Shown here piece after piece: positions 57,801 to 64,000 of a DNA stretch of 64,000 nt. The notes beneath the pieces are model-generated. The model had not been told where the DNA came from, searched no databases, and was given only the letters and a program-made list of their open reading frames with translations. The position numbers were made by a program, and so were the translations under genes. Position 1 is the stretch's first letter; every line of letters starts with the position of its first letter. The DNA comes from Pyrus communis (Eukaryota > Streptophyta > Magnoliopsida > Rosales > Rosaceae), in contig NC_084815.1 of NCBI RefSeq assembly GCF_963583255.1, positions 13,873,724 to 13,937,723 on the forward strand. Reading direction: 5' to 3'.

Positions 57801-60422
57801 AGAGCTTCGATGGCACGCTTGTCGAAAACCACCTTCAAGTCCAAGTCTAACTGATATCGAGATAGAGCGGTATCCATTAGAAGACCAGAATGGGAAGTAC
57901 TCAAGATAGCCGTGACATCCAGCACGGTTGGGCCAATAGGGCCGAGCAGAAGGATCATGGTATTAGTGGCCAAACACTAGAAGCTTAGGGCAGCAATTAG
58001 CAGTTCTCGATCTATGTTGATTTCAATGGTCGAGAGCTTGATAGCATAAAAGATGCCGAGAGTTTTCTAGTCTCCTCCAAAGTAAGGCTCCATTCGGGTG
58101 ACCCAAGTACCTGATGTGAAAATTACATTGACACACAAATTAAACCCTATTTGTGACAATTGTAGTATAAATGCAAGTAGGGATCGTTCTAACCGGGGAT
58201 TAACTAGGGATGCTAATCTACTCTAAACTGACTTAAAAACACAAAATTAAACTTTAAAACACTTACCTAGACCTATATGACTCAAAACAACTTAAAATGA
58301 CTCAAAACAGCCCAAAATACTCAAATAGACTCAAACTAGACTCTAAAGGGTGATTTGGACGAAATTTAACTAACTTAGACTCAAAACACTAATTTGGACA
58401 GATTCAAACACTTTTCTAACTAATCTAACACACTTAATAAAATGGGGAATTGATTTGGACGAAATTAATTAAAATGAATAGATTGTAAATTAAACAGATT
58501 AAGCACTAAACTAGGTGAATTGAATGGGAAAAAGGCTAATTAGGGGGTCATTCTCCACACATGCACATATGTAACATAAATTGATTTCCAGATTTTATCC
58601 CTTTTAAACCATGAATGACAATGCCCCAAATTAATTGTGAAAGGCACAAATTAACTTTCAGATTTTCCTAGTTTCATTGAATTGGATGGAATACGCATCG
58701 ACAATCAAATTATTCTTATCAAATTCCCTACATGAACTGCATAATAGAGATAAAATCAAAGATCATTAAGCTTTTTGAAAACCCTAAGCATTGACTAGGC
58801 ATTCGTAACTATGAATTGCATGATACTCTTGCCTAGAATTTACTTAATACAATCATGACTAGTGATTTCCACTACTTATGAATATAAGGTATAACAATTA
58901 GGTGAAATTTCCTTATATCCTAGCATCAAATTCATGTATGAAAACTAAGTATGCATCCTTAATCAACACACAAGAACAAGTTCTCAATAAATCAATTAAG
59001 TAAATCACATCCACAATTCAAGAAACAAAATCTGGAGGAAATCAATTCATATAAAACATATGCCCATGGTTTCGAATTCACCCCTAACTAAGAAAAACTT
59101 AGTTACACATGTTCATAACAATTGAAAAGCAAATTAAAATAAACATGGAAACGAAACAAGGAAAGAAAGAACTCTGAAAGTCTCCAATGGATGTAGATTT
59201 CTTGCGGCACAAGATGGTCTTTCTCCTATGGAAGCCAAGACACTCCTTCTTCTTCCTAGGACTTGCGGCACAAAATGTATTTTCTAAATGGATGGTGAAT
59301 GATGTGAATCGATGAATGAATTAAGGGATGAATGGCTGCCTAGGGTGTGTAAGGGGGTACGGCACAATAATAGGCAGATATATATAGCATGGCCGAAACC
59401 CTAGCAATCAGATTTAGGGTTAAACCTAGATGATACAAGTGTTTTTGGGCCCCTAAGTTGCGGCAAGGGTTTGGGAATTAAGTCCTAGCCCAATCAATCT
59501 CAGATATGGACTTATACAATCCAAATCCAAGAGAAAAAGGCCAAATAAAATCAGAATCCAATCAGAAAAAGGTTTAAGAATTTTCTTCCAAAATTGGGCC
59601 TTCTAGAAACTAAGTGTTTTATGGCTGACTTTGGGTGTTCTAGAAGGCATAAAAGGGGGGGGGGGGAAGGTGTGGCACCCTTTTAGGGTCAGATAGGGCT
59701 TCTAGAAATTTGGTTTTTAGGTCCATTTGCAGCTAGGATTAAGGTAGAACAAGATTAGGTTAGGATAAGATAGGATAAGGTTTGGATAAGATAAGGTTGG
59801 ATAAGGTTTTGGATAATGTTTCCTCTTTTCTTACACTTTCCTTATCTTCTTTGTCATGAACTTTCCTTATCTTCTTTGTCATGAACTTTCCTTTTCTGAT
59901 TTGTAGCATGTTTCTAACCTCTTTTGACTCCAAATTCGTCCATCCACCTTGCTCCATATACAAGCTATCCATAATAAGCCCAAAACTGCTCTAAAAGGCT
60001 CAAAATTGCTTTTTCTTGCCAAGTTTGTCATTAGGACCTACAAACAAACGAAAATAGCTCAAAACACTATAATAAGTAGTAATTAACTCACTAAATGTAA
60101 GGAAATAACATAACTAAGTAGCATAAATATGCTCCTATTAGTACCCCAGGCCGCAGGGGTCGAGGGCCAAGCCCCTTAGGGTTTGGCTGATTCCTATTTC
60201 GACTAGTCGAACCCTTGGAGAAGGGGTTCTAGGCATTGGGCCTTTTGCATCGAGGTAATGGTTTCTAGGATGCTATATTCGAAAAGAGGCCTCAAGGTCT
60301 GGTGGGAGCGGGGTGCTTGAATCATCCTCAGAACGAATGATTTTAATGGTGTTTTGATCGATGAAGTCTCGGCATTTGTTGCACTCTTCAGCGAGTTTGG
60401 TGATGAAGCTATTAGCAACCAT
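54862..60422 (-). pseudogene. Antisense plant-mobile-domain (PMD-like) gene of element 2
   Basis: This minus-strand gene is homologous to the one at 6438-9765. The ATG at 60422 starts MVANSFITKLAEECNKCRDF, like MASFISKLSYEVNKCKDF in element 1. The PMD-like part runs to about 56810 with stops and frameshifts and is split by solo LTR D (58112-60140). Recognisable blocks are ATNTMILLLGPIGPTVLDVT and IGRIDPHQNGPLSVIQLWLQ. A GT...AG intron at 56728-56808 sits where element 1 has its 8011-8080 intron. The C-terminus (55236-54862) has the coiled-coil LADLDRQIAELQSQRSAVAS and ends near WLELKAALEVFLPSTP. Confidence 0.75.
58112..60140 (-). mobile_element. Solo LTR, copy D of the TGATAGGAGC family
   Basis: The 2,029 bp piece has a perfect GTACC duplication (58107-58111 and 60141-60145) inside the antisense gene of element 2. 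The minus strand starts TAATAGGAGCATATTTATGC (first G of TGATAG changed to A) and ends ACATCA. It contains a G-run near 59657-59666 and the repeated GATAAGG motif near 59764-59815. Confidence 0.88.
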
Positions 60423-60541
60423 GGATGAAGATTTGAAGGTTTTCTGGGTTTCAAAGTTTGGTTTCTTTTCTAGGCTGAGAACAAATGGCGAGAAATTCCA
60501 GGGATTTAAAAGTGTAAAAATTCAAATCAAGATGAGTTGAG

Positions 60542-60549
60542 TATTTATA
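60542..60549 (-). promoter_or_regulatory. TATA box of the antisense gene in element 2
   Basis: TATAAATA on the minus strand lies 127 bp upstream of the ATG at 60422. It matches the box at 6299-6306 in element 1. Confidence 0.65.
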
Positions 60550-61030
60550 GGCATTTGGAGAGAAGATCAATAGTTTAGTTTTGAAAGAGTGAAGGGTAAA
60601 TTCGATCGGAAAGTTTGTAATCATAGCAGATATTTAAAGAATCCAGGTGAAGAGGCCAAAAAGCTTGTGGATTGAGGATCCATGATTGTATGTAACAGCA
60701 AGTTTAATAGCGAATGGACGTTTCAGTATTCGCTCTCATCTAAAAGGCTAAAAAGTTCACGAATTGAGGTGTCATGATTGCGTATAATGGCGAGTTTAAT
60801 GGCAAAGAGACGTTTTGGTATCCCCACGCCTCAAATGTCATCATTGAAGGATAAACGTATCAAGGAAATGCCATATGGCAAGGAATCTGACAGGATCGAG
60901 ATTGTACAATCGTGCCTTATAAATGCCCCTAAGTGGTTGGGATAATCAAGGCTTTTTCGGTGATATGCTAAGGGTTTGTTTCGCTTCTTCAAGGTCGAAG
61001 CTTGGCCAGAAATTGTTGGCCGATGACCTT

Positions 61031-61046
61031 AGAAGCGAGGGGGCAA
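61031..61046 (+). other. Polypurine tract of element 2
   Basis: GAAGCGAGGGGGCAA directly precedes the TG of the 3' LTR and is identical to the tract of element 1. Confidence 0.85.
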
Positions 61047-62195
61047 TGTTTCGGCCCAAAATAATAGTTTAGGTGAGTTTAGTGACTCTCATCCCAATAA
61101 CCATTTAGAGTCCTATCATTGGCCGTGCAGTCATCACGGGCCATCTAGTCAGGGTCGGCTGAATCCCATTGTGAAGAAGATTGGTTTAGATAAGGGGATA
61201 GTTGAAACCTAGTGCAATAATGAGTCTTTAAGGCTAAGGATTTTGAGATGAATGTGGTTTGTTAAAGAGCCTGGTTTAGAGTCCTATTGGAGTTAGGATT
61301 GGCCGAGGCCTAATGAGATTGGGTTGAGGAGTACTAATCTAAGTACAAGTCTAGTTCAGCTAGGAAGAGGTTTGCTACTATAAATAGAAGAGGGGGTGCA
61401 TCATTCAGTGCCCCTTCAAATCCAACACACAAATTGCCCTGCACAAAGCTTCTCAACAACCTTTGAGACTTTATCCTCCTCCCCTTTCTTCCCGTCAACA
61501 CATTTTCAGTTTGGATAAATAGCACTGTGAAGGCAATCGACAACATCTTCAGTTTGGATAAATAGCATTGTAGTCGTAGAATCAGCCGACCGATGAGCAC
61601 TTTTAGTTTGGATAAATAACACTGATTCAAGACTGACTGATTACCTATCCAAGTCTCGGTCGATAGGCATTTTCGAGTCCTTGTTGGTAGAAGTCATCTT
61701 ATTAGTCTTCTCGTCGAAGTAAGATGTTACAAGTTATTAGGCTCGGCACATTGAAAGCCGAGTTGTTTTATGATTAGATACTCGCAAGTAAGTTTTAGAG
61801 TTCGACATTTTGACGGCCGAACCATATTTACCATAATGACATACATCTTTTTCGAGTATTTGTGCCCATATAGTCTAGTGCCAGTTCAGAATGCTTATAC
61901 TCTCACGAATATAATCACTGTGACCGAACCCGGCACCGACGATTTGTGAACTTCGCAGAACTAGCAGCCTTGTCTTCAAGCTTTAGAATCCGAAGGCCGA
62001 GACGTGTTCTTTCCTGGACTACAGTTGCAAGATCAAGAAGTCAGCAGCATGCTCAACGCGAAATCAACATATTTTACTCCTCGGCCAAGCATGGCTATCG
62101 AGTTGGCATGCCCTACACATAACCAAATGACATAATTAGCTCATTAGTTACTCGGCTTGCACGCCACGTAAACTTGGTAGTTTTTAGGGTCAACA
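61047..62195 (+). repeat. 3' LTR of element 2
   Basis: TGTTTCGGCCCAAAAT...GGGTCAACA, 1,149 bp. A TATAAATA box lies at 61379-61386, followed by the same three CAGTTTGGATAAATA-type motifs (about 61507-61617). Confidence 0.92.
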
Positions 62196-62715
62196 GCAGT
62201 CATAATCAAAAGTACGATTATGCGATTATTACAAACTAGATAAAATTGTAGTAAAGGAATCATCACCAAATCCAACGGTGAAAGCATCACTGCCAAGTCC
62301 ACTCGTCACTCCCAGGGTTATCTTTTTATTCTTGCTATGTCCTAAGGGGTTGAAAAACAAAGGGTGAGTGGATCAAGTTTATCTAGTTAAAATCATTTGA
62401 AAATAATATACATATAGTACTACCTTAATAGTAACCTGATTCATATCACAACTTTGTCATATCAAAGAAAATAATATCAATCACGCAATCGAAGTAAATC
62501 AAGTTGTATAGCAAGCAGGTGAAATTGCATCTACCTGATAGATGACTAGCCTTTATTAGCGAATCAAACCTCTACTAGAAATATCAGTACCTGCAATAAA
62601 CCTACAACCGTAGCTAGCTATATAACATGTATGATAACCATGTGATGAAAATAAATGACCAATAGTCTCAAAATATCATTTAAACTAATCATACTTAAGA
62701 CTCGTCGAAGACTAA
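62196..62715. other. Intergenic, no gene recognised
   Basis: Mixed-composition sequence without recognisable frames. The first five bases (GCAGT) are the presumed worn target duplication of element 2. Confidence 0.5.
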
Positions 62716-63196
62716 CATTACCACAAAAGGACCTTATTGTGTTGGTGGGTGGTATCGCTTTTATACAACATAGTGGCAGATAAGACATTCTGACACCTAC
62801 ATAATATGGTGTCGGAGTTACTGTCGGTTATAACCGACATAAACTGTTAATGTTGCTTATAACCGACATTAATTTTAATATTTTTAATACTAGTGTCACA
62901 TTAAAAAAAAAAATTGTGTCGCTTTTAACCGACATAACGTTAGCGTCGGTTAAAAGACAATTGGTGTCGCTTCTGGGCGACACTAATGATAGTTTTTAAA
63001 TATTTTCAAAGATAGTGTCGGTTGTACCTGACATAGGTTTTAATTTTTATTAAAATTTTTGAAACCCGGTGTCGGTTGTCACCGACATAATGTTAGCGTC
63101 GGTTTAAAGAAATATTTTCAAAGCTGGTGTCGGTTGTAGGCGACATAGGTTTTAATTTTTTTAAAATATTTTGAAAACAGTGTCGGTTTTAGGCGA
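62716..63196. repeat. Subterminal repeat region of a second CACTA-like element
   Basis: Many copies of GTGTCGGTT and AACCGACA occur in both orientations, among them the palindrome GTCGGTTATAACCGAC (about 62830-62845). Others are separated by about 60-130 bp with A/T-rich filler. Dense inverted short repeats next to a TNP2 fragment are typical of CACTA subterminal regions. The terminal CACTA end was not located. Confidence 0.65.
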
Positions 63197-63382
63197 TGAG
63201 TGGTGGATACCCTCCCCGTGTTTTCTCTTCTTCATTTGAGGCATCTGTTGATTAGACACAATCTTGATGTTATGCATATTGAGAAGAATGTATGTGACAA
63301 TGTGGTGGGAACATTGTTAGATATAGAAAAGTCTAGAAATGGATTGGCTGCACTAGGCCTGGCAATTCCTGACATGACTTGA
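63197..63382 (+). pseudogene. TNP2-type transposase fragment
   Basis: The open frame includes LRHLLIRHNLDVMHIEKNVC and DNVVGTLLDIEKSRNG, the well-conserved block of CACTA TNP2 transposases. Only about 60 codons are present and the rest is absent, so this is a truncated remnant within a deleted element. Confidence 0.85.
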
Positions 63383-63408
63383 TAACCCTTACACGATATG
63401 ACACAAAA

Positions 63409-63478
63409 TTAACAGGTGTTCGGGTCTATAAGATAACGAATCGGGTTGTTATCGGGTAACCCGATAAGCACCTGTTAA
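63409..63478. repeat. Short inverted-repeat structure
   Basis: AACAGGTG...GGGT at the left is matched by ACCC...CACCTGTT at the right. Inside lies the palindrome TATCGGGTAACCCGATA (about 63453-63469). It may be the core of a small non-autonomous DNA element. Confidence 0.6.
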
Positions 63479-64000
63479 GATAACAGGTTGGTTCAGGTAT
63501 ACACGTAGGTAACATGATGCATGATAAGCAAAATATTAATTTTATAATTTTATAACCCTAAAAAAAAATACTATAATAATTATATAATTATGTATATTAA
63601 TTTAACAATTTTATACCCCTAAAAACTATAATAATTATATATATAATTATAGCTACACTCCTTGACTCTATATGAATACAATGAATGAATTCGATCTTCA
63701 ATTTAAAATATTTACACTAGTAGATACCACAAAATCTTATGTTATACTTAATGAAAGTATAAATAAACTTTAAGTGTTAGTAAATCTATCGTTTTGATGG
63801 GATATGCATCCTACGAAACTAATTTCAACGATCCAACCGTCAAACTTGTTTGTATATACTTTGAGATTGCATACGCCAAAAATTGCAAAAAAAGGCAAAC
63901 ATTCAGAGATAAGGTAACGAGACAAAACTTTTCGATGGTTATAAAACGAAAAATCACGATTTTACTGTTACTTTAACTCCGATTTTGATTATTTTTTATA
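63479..64000. other. AT-rich end of window, no gene recognised
   Basis: Only A/T-rich intergenic sequence. The open frame at 63794-63976 resembles no family I know. Confidence 0.5.

Larger units (their letters stand above)
43313..62195 (+). mobile_element. Older Tat-type Ty3/gypsy retrotransposon (element 2) with two nested solo LTRs
   Basis: It spans 18.9 kb including two nested solo LTRs, with about 14.3 kb of its own. LTRs lie at 43313-44438 and 61047-62195. Flanks GCATT and GCAGT agree at 4 of 5 bases, so they are probably a worn target duplication. The order is the same as in element 1: gag, protease, RT, RNase H, archaeal-type RNase H, integrase, then the antisense plant-mobile-domain gene and PPT. 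Proteins are clearly related to those of element 1 but diverged. The LTRs differ at many more sites than those of element 1, and stops are frequent, so this insertion is older. Confidence 0.93.

Overview
This is plant nuclear DNA: AT-rich intergenic sequence, spliced genes and a dense nest of transposable elements. A eudicot is clear. Rosaceae (apple/pear group) is my best guess from remembered similarity of the repeats and is not proven by the sequence. Only one host gene looks intact, a LIM-domain protein on the minus strand (22216-23650). A second host gene, for a plastid S1-domain RNA-binding protein (minus strand, remains from 754 to 19021), is split by a 13.7 kb retrotransposon and carries further lesions.

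Layout. 754-4747 holds the 3' exons of the broken S1 gene. 4748-18449 is a complete Ty3/gypsy (Tat-type) LTR retrotransposon in minus orientation, flanked by a perfect 5-bp duplication (CATCC) inside an S1-gene exon. 18450-19021 is the 5' end of that gene. 22216-23650 is the LIM gene. 24358-32697 is a CACTA DNA transposon with a 3-bp TTT duplication, which contains a Helitron-like element (24818-28136) and a solo LTR (28761-31416). 35078 to about 35950 is an LTR fragment related to the Tat family. 36306-36598 is a solo Cassandra LTR. 37357-40054 is a complete Cassandra TRIM with another solo LTR inside its left LTR. 43313-62195 is a second, older Tat-type element in plus orientation, itself split by two more solo LTRs. 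62716-63382 is a piece of another CACTA element with palindromic subterminal repeats and a TNP2 transposase fragment.

The most interesting system is in the two Tat elements. Each carries, between the end of pol and the 3' LTR, a gene on the opposite strand encoding a plant-mobile-domain-like protein with basic and coiled-coil C-terminal parts. In both copies this antisense gene has its own TATAAATA box about 130 bp before its ATG, and a small spliceosomal intron at the same place. The intron can survive retrotransposition because its splice signals are on the strand opposite to the genomic RNA. Antisense genes of this kind are known from Tat-lineage elements. The conserved promoter and intron here deserve a second look.

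A second theme is a family of four 2.0-2.7 kb TG...CA elements (28761, 37479, 46131, 58112), each with a perfect 5-bp target duplication, no coding capacity and no full-length partner in the window. They behave as solo LTRs. Both Tat elements are coding-dead: stops, frameshifts, an RT catalytic Asp changed to Asn in the first, and an RT tandem duplication and integrase deletion in the second.
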